This document shows positions 56,920 through 64,000 of a stretch of DNA of 64,000 nucleotides, in pieces; positions within the stretch are counted from its first letter, which is position 1, and each line of letters begins with the position of its first letter. The notes under the pieces were generated by a model. It saw only the letters and a list, made by a program, of their open reading frames with translations, made no database searches and was not told the origin of the DNA. A program made the position numbers and the translations under genes. Origin of the DNA: Pseudomonas sp. RIT-PI-q (GTDB lineage Bacteria > Pseudomonadota > Gammaproteobacteria > Pseudomonadales > Pseudomonadaceae); assembly GCF_001297125.1 (NCBI RefSeq), contig NZ_LHPC01000028.1, positions 496,001-560,000 on the forward strand. Reading direction: 5' to 3'.

Positions 56920-58974
56920 TTATAGCGTCTTGATGACATTGACCGAGATGGTTTCGGAGACTTCGCCAAACGACATCACGTCCAGTTCGCGGAATCGTCC
57001 CTCGATCAGTTTTTTGATGTAGCGCCGCACATCGATCGAACACAGCACCACCATGTCCTTTTGCGGAATATGCAGGCTGTCCAGGCCGGCACTGAGACGG
57101 TCGATCAACTCTTCCGTTTCAGCCGGTTCCAGATTGACGAAACTGCCACCGGAGGTTTGCCGAATGCCCTTGCGCACCACGTCTTCGAACTCCGGCGACA
57201 GCAGCAACACGCGCAAGTCATTGCCGTGGGCGAACTTGTTGCTGATGTAGCGGGCCATCGCGCCACGTACATGTTCGACCAGGGCCATCACGTCCTTTTC
57301 ACGGGATGCCCAATGCGCCAGCGACTCCAGGATCAGCTTCATGTTGCGCACCGAAATCCGCTCGCCAATCAGCCGTTGCAGCACCTCGGCAATCTTCTGC
57401 ACGGTGACGTGGCGGTAGACCTCCTTGAGTAAATCGGGGTAGCGACTTTCCATCTCGTCGAGCAGCTGCTTGGTTTCCTGGACCCCGAAAAACTCGGTGA
57501 TGTTGCGCGCCAGCAGCGTCACCAGGCAGCGATAACATTCGTCATAGGCCGGGCGCAGTTGGTAGCCCAGTTGCTGCACCCGTTCCTTGTCGGCGGCAGT
57601 GACCCAGACACCGCCCAGCCGATTGCTGTCGATGCCGCGCACCAGTGCGAAACCCAGGGGTTCCAGCTCTGGCGAATAGTCGAGCAGACGCCAGTGATCG
57701 AAATGGATGTCGAACTGATCGGCCCGCACTTCGTTGATCAGCACGGCCACTTGATGGGCCGGCAAGGCATCGCTGGAACGCAATTCCGGCTCGGGTATCC
57801 GCAGCCCGTAATCAACGAAAAACTGGCTGCGAAAACGTGCGGCCAAACGAGCGTTCGTCAATTCCTCCAGGCGCGCGGTGGGCACCAGCAACATCAAGGG
57901 GATGGTTTGTGTGGCGACGTTGTCCACGTCTTCCAGCAAGCCCAACTCGGATGGCGCTTCACCTGGCGCAGACGCCGCCGGACGCGGGTCAGCAGCCTGG
58001 CTGGCGGCTCTGGAGGCCTTGCGATGGCGAAAATAAACCACCAGGCCCAAGGCTGCGGCAATCGACAGGAAGGTCAGCAGTGGAAAGCCCGGCAACAGGC
58101 CAACCCCGACCGCCAGCAGTGCGGTCACGCCCAATACGAATGGGTTGCCCAACATCTGGGCGAGCATGTTGCGCCCCAGGTTGCTGTCATCGCCGTTGAC
58201 CCGGGTGACGATGAAACCGGCACCGATGGCGATCAGCAGCGCCGGAATCTGCGCCACCAGACCATCGCCGATGGTCAGCAGCGTATAGGTCGACAACGCC
58301 GTGGACATGTCCATGCCCATCTGCCCGACACCGATGGCCATGCCACCGATGAAGTTGACAAAAATGATGATGATGCCCGCAATCGCATCGCCCTTGATGA
58401 ACTTCATCGCACCGTCGAAAGACCCATACAACTGGCTTTCGCGCTCCAGGGTACTGCGCTTTTCACGCGCTTCTTCGGCATCGATTGCACCTGCTTTCAG
58501 GTCACCATCGATACTCATCTGCTTGCCCGGCATGCCGTCCAGGGAGAAGCGCGCCGCGACCTCGGCAACCCGCTCCGAGCCCTTGGTGATCACGATGAAC
58601 TGGACAATCGTGACGATCGAAAAAATCACGAAGCCCACCACCAGACTTTCACCGATCACGAACTCGCCGAAGGACGCGATGATGTCTCCGGCATCGGCCT
58701 GGCTGAGGATCAGCCGGCTGGTGCTGATCGACAAGGCCAGGCGAAACAGCGTGGTCAACAGCAACAAGGCCGGGAACGTCGAATAGCTGAGGATGCGTTC
58801 GATGTAGAACGAACCCATGAAGATCAACAGCGAAATAACGATGTTCAGGCCAATCAGGAAGTCCACCAGCGCCGTCGGCAGTGGAATGATCAGCATGGCG
58901 ATGATCATCACCATTAGCGACAGGATCAGCAGTTCCGGGCGCGCGCTGACGTTGCGCAGAAATTGATTGAGCAT
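56920..58974 (-). CDS. sctV: T3SS major export apparatus protein SctV (InvA/MxiA)
   Basis: Nonameric export-gate protein of 684 residues (InvA 685). About 8 N-terminal membrane helices (PELLILSLMVMIIAMLIIPLP reduced to MVMIIAMLIIPLP, and LIGLNIVISLLIFMGSFY) include the FHIPEP-type loop RFSLDGMPGKQMSIDGDL. A long cytoplasmic C-terminal domain (about 340-684) follows, with EVYRHVTVQKIAEVLQRLI and VLLLSPEFEDVVRKGI. ATG at 58974; 23 bases from sctW. Confidence 0.96.
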   Translation of the reverse strand: MLNQFLRNVSARPELLILSLMVMIIAMLIIPLPTALVDFLIGLNIVISLLIFMGSFYIERILSYSTFPALLLLTTLFRLALSISTSRLILSQADAGDIIASFGEFVIGESLVVGFVIFSIVTIVQFIVITKGSERVAEVAARFSLDGMPGKQMSIDGDLKAGAIDAEEAREKRSTLERESQLYGSFDGAMKFIKGDAIAGIIIIFVNFIGGMAIGVGQMGMDMSTALSTYTLLTIGDGLVAQIPALLIAIGAGFIVTRVNGDDSNLGRNMLAQMLGNPFVLGVTALLAVGVGLLPGFPLLTFLSIAAALGLVVYFRHRKASRAASQAADPRPAASAPGEAPSELGLLEDVDNVATQTIPLMLLVPTARLEELTNARLAARFRSQFFVDYGLRIPEPELRSSDALPAHQVAVLINEVRADQFDIHFDHWRLLDYSPELEPLGFALVRGIDSNRLGGVWVTAADKERVQQLGYQLRPAYDECYRCLVTLLARNITEFFGVQETKQLLDEMESRYPDLLKEVYRHVTVQKIAEVLQRLIGERISVRNMKLILESLAHWASREKDVMALVEHVRGAMARYISNKFAHGNDLRVLLLSPEFEDVVRKGIRQTSGGSFVNLEPAETEELIDRLSAGLDSLHIPQKDMVVLCSIDVRRYIKKLIEGRFRELDVMSFGEVSETISVNVIKTL

Positions 58975-58997
58975 GGAAAGTCAGTGTCCTTGGAAAC

Positions 58998-60101
58998 TCA
59001 GGCGTCAGCGGCGGGACGTCGCCGCTCGATGCATTCCTGGGCGAAGGCGATGTCCGCCAAATGGATGAACTGCTGCGCCAGGCGCAAGGGCGCCTCGTCA
59101 TCGGCAAACAGCTCGAACGGTAATTGCAGGCTGAGCCGACGCACCACGTGCAGCAGCGCCGAGCGCTCACGGTGCGCGCTCAGCAGCACGCTTTCGCCCA
59201 ACACGCCGAGCAGCAATTGGTCGAGCTCATCGGGGTAGCGCAACAGGCCGAAGAGAAACACCAGCCAATCGATTTCTTCGGGGTTGTGGCGGCAGACCAG
59301 TTCATCGCCGAGCAGGCCGGCGATAAACAAACCATCCGCCGAACGCAGCCGTTTCAGGTCGGTCAACTTGATCAGCAACTGGCCAAACTCGGCCCGTGAG
59401 CAACTGGGGTCCTGGGCATCGATATCGGTCAGCAACGCGGCTTCGATAAAGGCCAGCACAGTCATGCGTTGTGTGGGGCCGAACAACGCCACCCAGTCCT
59501 CGTAGCAACTGACGGGGCCGTCATCGGATTCGAGAAAGTCCCGGTAGGTTTCGCGCAATATGCCGGCCCGCACGGCCATAGTCTTGCCGAACAACCTGGC
59601 TTTCAGCGCGGCGTTGATCCCGGCTTTCATGCGTTTCGGCGAGCCTTGGGCGACCACTGTTTGCAACAGCGTTTCAAGCCGTTGACGGGTGCCGGCGTCG
59701 AGTTTTTTACGACGCAACAGTTCGCGCAGGACCAATGTCAGGTCACTGTCATCCGCAAACAGGCTACGCGCCATCTGCAGCAACCAGGCGATCGGCTTGT
59801 CCCCCAGCCGCGCCAGACTGAGCACTTGCCGGGCCTTGGGCACGGTGTCGTCTTCGAGGACTTTTTCGAAGTTATCGGTCAGCGATTCGGACTTGAATTC
59901 GAAGTGGCGCCGGCCACGAAATTGCGCCAATGCCGCCGACATTTCGTCGCTGATCTGCACAACCCGCTGTGCGGCAGCGGCCGTGCCGCTTTCGTCGAGA
60001 TCAATCTGCGCATCGGGTTGCGGCTGCGGTTGCGTGGCGGCCTTTTCTGTATTCAGCCGCGCCTGTGCGGCGCGTCCGCCCATGGAACCAATCGGCAGCA
60101 T
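58998..60101 (-). CDS. sctW: T3SS gatekeeper SctW (InvE/MxiC)
   Basis: Controls the order of secretion of translocators and effectors. The 367-residue protein (InvE 372) has an N-terminal polar part and HrpJ/YopN-type helical repeats (about 60-350: QISDEMSAALAQFRGRRHFE, LSLARLGDKPIAWLLQMARS). Its start shares one base with the secretin stop (TGATG). Confidence 0.92.
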   Translation of the reverse strand: MLPIGSMGGRAAQARLNTEKAATQPQPQPDAQIDLDESGTAAAAQRVVQISDEMSAALAQFRGRRHFEFKSESLTDNFEKVLEDDTVPKARQVLSLARLGDKPIAWLLQMARSLFADDSDLTLVLRELLRRKKLDAGTRQRLETLLQTVVAQGSPKRMKAGINAALKARLFGKTMAVRAGILRETYRDFLESDDGPVSCYEDWVALFGPTQRMTVLAFIEAALLTDIDAQDPSCSRAEFGQLLIKLTDLKRLRSADGLFIAGLLGDELVCRHNPEEIDWLVFLFGLLRYPDELDQLLLGVLGESVLLSAHRERSALLHVVRRLSLQLPFELFADDEAPLRLAQQFIHLADIAFAQECIERRRPAADA

Positions 60102-61756
60102 CAGCGTTGATCCGCACGCAAGTAGGCACGGCGCACCCGTTCGTGCTGCTCCGGAGTCATCAAGCGTGTTGCCGGATCAATGTCAGCGGGTTCCAGCGCG
60201 CTGACGATCTCTTTGGGCTGGATCAAAAATACGCGCACGGTGTTCGCCGAACGGTTCTGCCGGTAGCTGAACAGTCGACCAATCCAGGGTATCGAACCCA
60301 GTACCGGTATCCGGCCGATCTGCTCGCTGTGGTCATCGCGGGTAAAGCCACCGACCAACAGACTCTTGCCCTGCGGCACCCGCGCCACGGTGCTGATCCG
60401 CGTCCGCCCGACCGTCGGCAATGCGCTCGGGTGTTCGCCTTCGCCGGATTTTTCGACTTCGTTGCCGTCTTCGATGTTGAGCGACATTTCGATCTCGTCG
60501 GCCCTGGCGAAACGCGGCAGCACGCTCACCAGGGTGCCGTAGGTCACGTGTTGCAGATCGACACTGCGCTCGCCCACCAGCGGGGCGTAAAACGTCCGGT
60601 TGTTGTCAAAGATCGCCGGCACGTTTTCCTGCGTCAGGATCACCGGCCTGGCGACCACGTTCGCCCGGTTGGTGCGCTCCAGCGCCATGACCTGAGTGAC
60701 AAACGAGACGCCATCAAGGGTGGTCGCCGAGCCCGCATTCAGCGAGGCGGCGAACTGCCCACCGACCTTGATCGAACCTTGCCAATTGATACCCAACTGA
60801 TTGAGTTCGTCCTTGTGCAGGTCGATGATCCACAGCGACAACTCGACATGCCGCTTGGGCTGGTCGAGGACGGCCACCAGGTTCTCGATGAAGCGCACCT
60901 GCTCCGGCAGCCCCTTGACCAACAAGCTGTTGGTGTCGGGATAAGCAACGACGCGGATGTTGCCGGCGGCCATTTCCCGCGCCAGGATTCGCGGCGCGGC
61001 CGGATCCTGAGCAGACGGCGAGGTGGCGAGGCCCTCCAGAGGAAACTCCGGCATCACGCCGGGACGATTCGGTGCAAAGGGCCTGGCGACCGTCGGCTCC
61101 AGCCCGTCCTTCTCGCCCCTGAGCAACTGTTCAATCACCGTGGCCAGGCCAGGGATGGTCACTTTGTCGTCACGCAGTTCGTATTTTCGGTCGCCGACAA
61201 AGGTGTTTTGCACCTGGATGACGCCGATCTGCTGCTTGCCCAGCAACAGCTCCGAACGCTGGTTATCCATCAGTTGGGCGGCTTGCAGAATCAGGTCGAC
61301 ATACATCGGCGGCCCGGAAACATGGAACGTGCGCAGGCCGTCATGGCGCAGTGGATAGCGGCTGTCGTGCAATCCGGAGCGCTGCAGGAAGGCCTGGAGC
61401 TTGGCCACCGTGAGGGTCTGTAGCGACACCACCGAGCTTTTCAGTTCAGAGGCATCGTACAAATAAATCGCCTGGCCATCGCTGTACCAGATCAGGCCCA
61501 TTTGCCCGGCAATTCGCTCAAAGGTACGTTGCGCCGAACTCAGGTCGAACTCGCCGGAGATTTTCTTGGCGGCGGCGGCTTTGCTGACAATCACCGGCTT
61601 GCCCAGTGGCCCGGACAACTCAGCGAAAAACGTGCGCAGGCTCTGTTCGCGAGCCACATAACTGTCGGCCAGGGCCAGTGTCGGGAGCGGCGTGAGCACC
61701 AGCAAACCGCTGAGCAGCGTGGGTGCCAAGCGCAGAGGGAGGAAACGAACAATCAT
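60101..61756 (-). CDS. sctC: T3SS outer-membrane secretin SctC (InvG/MxiD)
   Basis: Forms the outer-membrane ring. The 551-residue protein has a signal peptide (RFLPLRLAPTLLSGLLVLTP, cleaved near ALA-DS), N-terminal ring domains (about 35-330) and a C-terminal secretin core with RVPQGKSLLVGGFTRDDH and VPVLGSIPWIGRLF, both diagnostic of T2SS/T3SS secretins. It lies 4 bases after invF. No pilotin (InvH-type) gene was found in the window. Confidence 0.95.
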   Translation of the reverse strand: MIVRFLPLRLAPTLLSGLLVLTPLPTLALADSYVAREQSLRTFFAELSGPLGKPVIVSKAAAAKKISGEFDLSSAQRTFERIAGQMGLIWYSDGQAIYLYDASELKSSVVSLQTLTVAKLQAFLQRSGLHDSRYPLRHDGLRTFHVSGPPMYVDLILQAAQLMDNQRSELLLGKQQIGVIQVQNTFVGDRKYELRDDKVTIPGLATVIEQLLRGEKDGLEPTVARPFAPNRPGVMPEFPLEGLATSPSAQDPAAPRILAREMAAGNIRVVAYPDTNSLLVKGLPEQVRFIENLVAVLDQPKRHVELSLWIIDLHKDELNQLGINWQGSIKVGGQFAASLNAGSATTLDGVSFVTQVMALERTNRANVVARPVILTQENVPAIFDNNRTFYAPLVGERSVDLQHVTYGTLVSVLPRFARADEIEMSLNIEDGNEVEKSGEGEHPSALPTVGRTRISTVARVPQGKSLLVGGFTRDDHSEQIGRIPVLGSIPWIGRLFSYRQNRSANTVRVFLIQPKEIVSALEPADIDPATRLMTPEQHERVRRAYLRADQR

Positions 61757-61760
61757 CGAC

Positions 61761-62501
61761 TTACTTGCCTGAAAGGTGCGTGATATCCGCCAGCCTGCTG
61801 GGTGCGAAACCCACCTGCTCGCGAATTTCCTTGGAGAAGTGCGAAGAGGAGGCGTAGCCGAACGCCAGCGCCACGTCGGTCAGGGAGCGATCTTCCAGGC
61901 TCATGCTCAGCAGTGCCTGGGCCGTGCGCCAGTCGCGCAATGCAGGCTTGGTCGCACCGCCCAGCGCCTGTCGGCACAATCGCCGAAAGTGCGACACCGA
62001 CACGCCATAGCGCTGCGCCAGCCAGGTCAGCTTTTCGCTGCTCGCGCCCTGCTCCAGCAGAAACCGCACCAGCCAATAGTTCTCGTTGTGCCGCAGTACG
62101 TTGGCAAAGGCCCGGTACGACACGCCGCCACGCATGGCCTGTTCGATGTACCAACGCTCCCGTTTCTTGTCGGAATCGAGGGTCTCGTAAGAGACAGCAA
62201 GTGCCGCCCAGGACGTCGGGCGTGGGCCTTGGCCGATCAATGCGCCGCCCAGGTCGATAAACACCTGCAGTTTCACCAAGGACGCTTCGGGCATCGGCAA
62301 AATCTGCGCACCGGCGCCGCCGGTCATTTCAAACTCGCCGCGCACCGCCAACAGTCCTTGCCAGCCTGCAGGCAGACAGCAGCACAACGCGCCACTGGCA
62401 AACGTCAGGCATAGCGCCTGCTCGGCGACCTGCGCGAACAGCACCTGCTCGTCCCGGCGAATATCAGGCACGGGTGTCGCCCAAAGTCGATTGATCTGCA
62501 C
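61761..62501 (-). CDS. invF: AraC-family transcriptional activator InvF
   Basis: A 246-residue AraC-type activator with a GTG start at 62501 preceded by a perfect AGGAGGT Shine-Dalgarno. The N-terminal half is not conserved, and the C-terminal domain (about 155-240) contains the two helix-turn-helices (YGVSVSHFRRLCRQALGG and LTDVALAFGYASSSHFSKEI) nearly as in Salmonella InvF. In SPI-1 InvF works with SicA to activate effector and translocator genes; both genes are present here. It is the first gene of the inv operon and the right end of the island. Confidence 0.93.
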   Translation of the reverse strand: MQINRLWATPVPDIRRDEQVLFAQVAEQALCLTFASGALCCCLPAGWQGLLAVRGEFEMTGGAGAQILPMPEASLVKLQVFIDLGGALIGQGPRPTSWAALAVSYETLDSDKKRERWYIEQAMRGGVSYRAFANVLRHNENYWLVRFLLEQGASSEKLTWLAQRYGVSVSHFRRLCRQALGGATKPALRDWRTAQALLSMSLEDRSLTDVALAFGYASSSHFSKEIREQVGFAPSRLADITHLSGK

Positions 62502-62628
62502 ACTTACCTCCTGTGGCGACTCGTGTTGTAACGGTCGTCAGGATGAAAGGCGTGGCGCTTTCAATCTTGATGGAAAGCTGATGAAACCCGGGCGCTGGCA
62601 TATGCCTTGCACCGTCAACAGGCATCAG

Positions 62629-62673
62629 CACTCATGTCAACGGTGGGATGAGTGGGAGGACAATGGCGTCGTC
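62629..62673 (+). ncRNA. Two-hairpin ANTAR-target RNA element in the nasS leader
   Basis: Hairpin P1 (62629-62654): CACTCATGTC with loop AACGGT and GGGATGAGTG, a 7-bp outer stem (CACTCAT/ATGAGTG) and C-G closing pair. One base later P2 (62656-62673): GAGGAC with loop AATGGC and GTCGTC; pairs GAC/GTC close the loop, with a mismatch in the middle. Both hexaloops have A at position 1 and G at position 4, the known recognition rule for ANTAR-domain proteins. NasT, an ANTAR protein of nitrate regulation, is encoded downstream (63961). P2 overlaps the terminator stem that follows, so its formation would prevent termination. Confidence 0.7.
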
Positions 62674-62717
62674 ACCCGGCTTTGCTCGCGCAGGGACCTG
62701 GGACGACGCCTTTTTTT
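62665..62717 (+). terminator. Intrinsic terminator/attenuator immediately upstream of nasS
   Basis: GGCGTCGTC (62665-62673) pairs with GACGACGCC (62702-62710), a perfect 9-bp stem followed by T7 (62711-62717). Its 5' arm is shared with the 3' half of hairpin P2. Only 15 bases separate the T-run from the nasS ATG, so nasS transcripts starting upstream must pass through it. Confidence 0.85.
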
Positions 62718-62732
62718 GCAAGGTGAGAAGTG

Positions 62733-63944
62733 ATGAATGAACCTTCAGCCGGCCCATTGGCCTGGGTCAATGGCAGCGATGCCCCGGAAAAGACCGAAAT
62801 CAATCTCGGCTTCATGGCCCTGAGCGACTGCGCCTCGGTGGTGGTCGCGGCGACGCAGGGTTTCGCCCAGCCTTACGGCCTGACGTTGAACCTCAAGCGC
62901 CAGTCGTCCTGGGCCAATCTGCGAGACAAACTGGTCAGCGGCGAACTCGACGCCGCTCACAGCCTGTACGGTTTGATCTACGCCGTGCATTTGGGCATCG
63001 GCGGCGTCGCGCCCACCGACATGGCCGTGCTCATGGGCCTGAACCAGAACGGTCAGAGCATCAACCTTTCCCACGGCTTGCAGGCGCTGGGTGTGACCAG
63101 TCCTGAGGCACTGGATCGGCACGTGCACCAAACTCGCCCAAAACTCACCTTCGCCCAGACATTTCCTACCGGCACCCACGCCATGTGGCTGTATTACTGG
63201 CTCGCGAGTCAGGGCATTCATCCGCTGCAGGATGTCGACAGCGTGGTGGTGCCGCCGCCGCAAATGGTCGCGCACCTGCAAGCGGGGCGCATCGACGGCT
63301 TCTGCGTCGGTGAGCCGTGGTCTGCCAGCGCGGTGAAACAGAACCTCGGGTTTACCTTGGCGACGACCCAGACCATCTGGCCCGATCACCCGGAAAAAGT
63401 CCTCGGCTGCACCCGCGCCTTCGTCGAGCAATACCCCAACACCGCCCGGGCGCTGGTGATGGCGATTCTGCAGGCCAGCCGTTTCATCGAACAACGCCCG
63501 GAAAATCGCCGCAGTACCGCGCAACTGTTGAGCGCAGCGCAATACCTCGATGCGCCACTCGATTGCATCGAACCGCGATTGATCGGCGACTACGCCGACG
63601 GTCTGGGCAATCGCTGGCAGGACCCGCACGCGCTGCGCTTCCATGGTGAGGGCGAGGTCAACTTGCCTTACTTGTCCGATGGCATGTGGTTCATGACCCA
63701 GTTCCGCCGCTGGGGTTTGCTGCGCGATGATCCGGACTACCTCGCGGTGGCCCGTCAGGTCCAGCAACTGGACGTGTACCGAGAGGCCGCGAGCGCCGTC
63801 GGTGTCGCCGCGTTGGGACTGGAAATGCGCAGCAGCCAGTTGATCGACGGCAAGGTCTGGGACGGTTCCGACCCGGCCGGCTATGCCCGCAGTTTCAAGC
63901 TGCACGCCATGAGCGACAGCTCGCCCCTTCTCGCCAGCCGCTGA
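62733..63944 (+). CDS. nasS: Nitrate/nitrite sensor NasS (NrtA-family substrate-binding protein)
   Basis: A 403-residue cytoplasmic relative of NrtA/CmpA nitrate- and nitrite-binding proteins. There is no signal peptide; the sequence begins MNEPSAGPLAWVNGSDAPEK. Known NasS proteins bind nitrate and hold NasT inactive until nitrate appears. Visible features include INLGFMALSDCASVVVAATQ, GIGGVAPTDMAVLMGLNQNG and GFCVGEPWSASAV. The ATG at 62733 has AAGGTGAG upstream, whereas the GTG at 62730 has none of proper spacing. nasT starts 16 bases downstream. Confidence 0.93.
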   Translation: MNEPSAGPLAWVNGSDAPEKTEINLGFMALSDCASVVVAATQGFAQPYGLTLNLKRQSSWANLRDKLVSGELDAAHSLYGLIYAVHLGIGGVAPTDMAVLMGLNQNGQSINLSHGLQALGVTSPEALDRHVHQTRPKLTFAQTFPTGTHAMWLYYWLASQGIHPLQDVDSVVVPPPQMVAHLQAGRIDGFCVGEPWSASAVKQNLGFTLATTQTIWPDHPEKVLGCTRAFVEQYPNTARALVMAILQASRFIEQRPENRRSTAQLLSAAQYLDAPLDCIEPRLIGDYADGLGNRWQDPHALRFHGEGEVNLPYLSDGMWFMTQFRRWGLLRDDPDYLAVARQVQQLDVYREAASAVGVAALGLEMRSSQLIDGKVWDGSDPAGYARSFKLHAMSDSSPLLASR

Positions 63945-63960
63945 CAGGAGACTGCAAACA

Positions 63961-64000
63961 TGTTGCGTATTCTGCTGATCAACGACACCGCGAAGAAAGT
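63961..64000 (+). CDS. nasT: Antitermination response regulator NasT (5' end only)
   Basis: Only 13 codons are in the window (MLRILLINDTAKK). The position after nasS, AGGAG upstream and the receiver-domain-like start agree with NasT, an ANTAR-domain antiterminator of nitrate assimilation. The ANTAR domain lies outside the window and could not be seen. Confidence 0.8.

Noticed and set aside
57559..58917. 452-aa plus-strand frame opposite sctV, and the similar 59969-61423 frame opposite sctC
   Set aside because: Shadow frames on the reverse strand of strongly conserved secretion genes.
32441..62732. Flanking att sites, integrase or tRNA marking the secretion island
   Set aside because: No tRNA or recombinase gene and no obvious direct repeat between 32.44-32.63 and 62.50-62.73 kb was found by eye.

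Overview
The window is a chromosomal segment of a fluorescens-group Pseudomonas. Support comes from a GC-rich coding style, many short palindromic REP elements of the GTAGGAGC type, and Pseudomonas-typical housekeeping neighbours (dnaX-ffs, zipA-ligA-smc, rlmL-rmf-pyrD, nasS-nasT). No tRNA, rRNA, CRISPR array, insertion sequence or integrase was seen.

Region 1 (1-13.5 kb) is core replication and division: the 5' part of dnaX, a periplasmic solute-binding protein, a PAS-GGDEF-EAL protein with one altered EAL metal residue, the small SRP RNA, a zinc-ribbon metallopeptidase, ligA, zipA and smc. Region 2 (13.5-23.1 kb) is purine catabolism: a GntR regulator divergent from xdhA-xdhB-xdhC-guaD, then a second GntR regulator divergent from a BenE-type permease. 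Region 3 (23.1-32.4 kb) holds yggL, dacB with a possible coupled leader peptide, a CHASE-PAS-GGDEF protein, rlmL, rmf with a structured leader RNA, and pyrD.

Region 4 (32.6-62.5 kb) is a complete-looking type III secretion island of the Salmonella SPI-1 / Shigella Mxi-Spa (Inv-Mxi-Spa) family. It sits between pyrD and nasS. The block invF-invG-invE-invA-invB-invC-invI-invJ-spaO-P-Q-R-S-sicA-sipB-sipC-sipD-iacP keeps SPI-1 order. It is followed by a HilA-like regulator with iagB and prgHIJK-orgABC. Secretin, export gate, ATPase complex, sorting platform (with a predicted internal SpaO-short start), inner rings, needle, tip and translocon are all present. Three unassigned proteins are effector candidates: a 517-aa protein at the pyrD edge, a 410-aa cupin-like protein and an 847-aa protein; the last two lie in an AT-rich block. 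SipA, SicP, SptP, the InvH pilotin and HilC/HilD were not found.

Region 5 (62.6-64 kb) is nasS and the start of nasT. Just ahead of nasS are two hexaloop hairpins of the ANTAR-target type, and the second overlaps an intrinsic terminator. This suggests that NasT, an ANTAR antiterminator, controls its own operon.

The main points for follow-up are the effector candidates, the nasS attenuator, the internal sctQ start, the paired operator-like sites near the two GntR genes, and REP elements that supply the stop codons of three genes.
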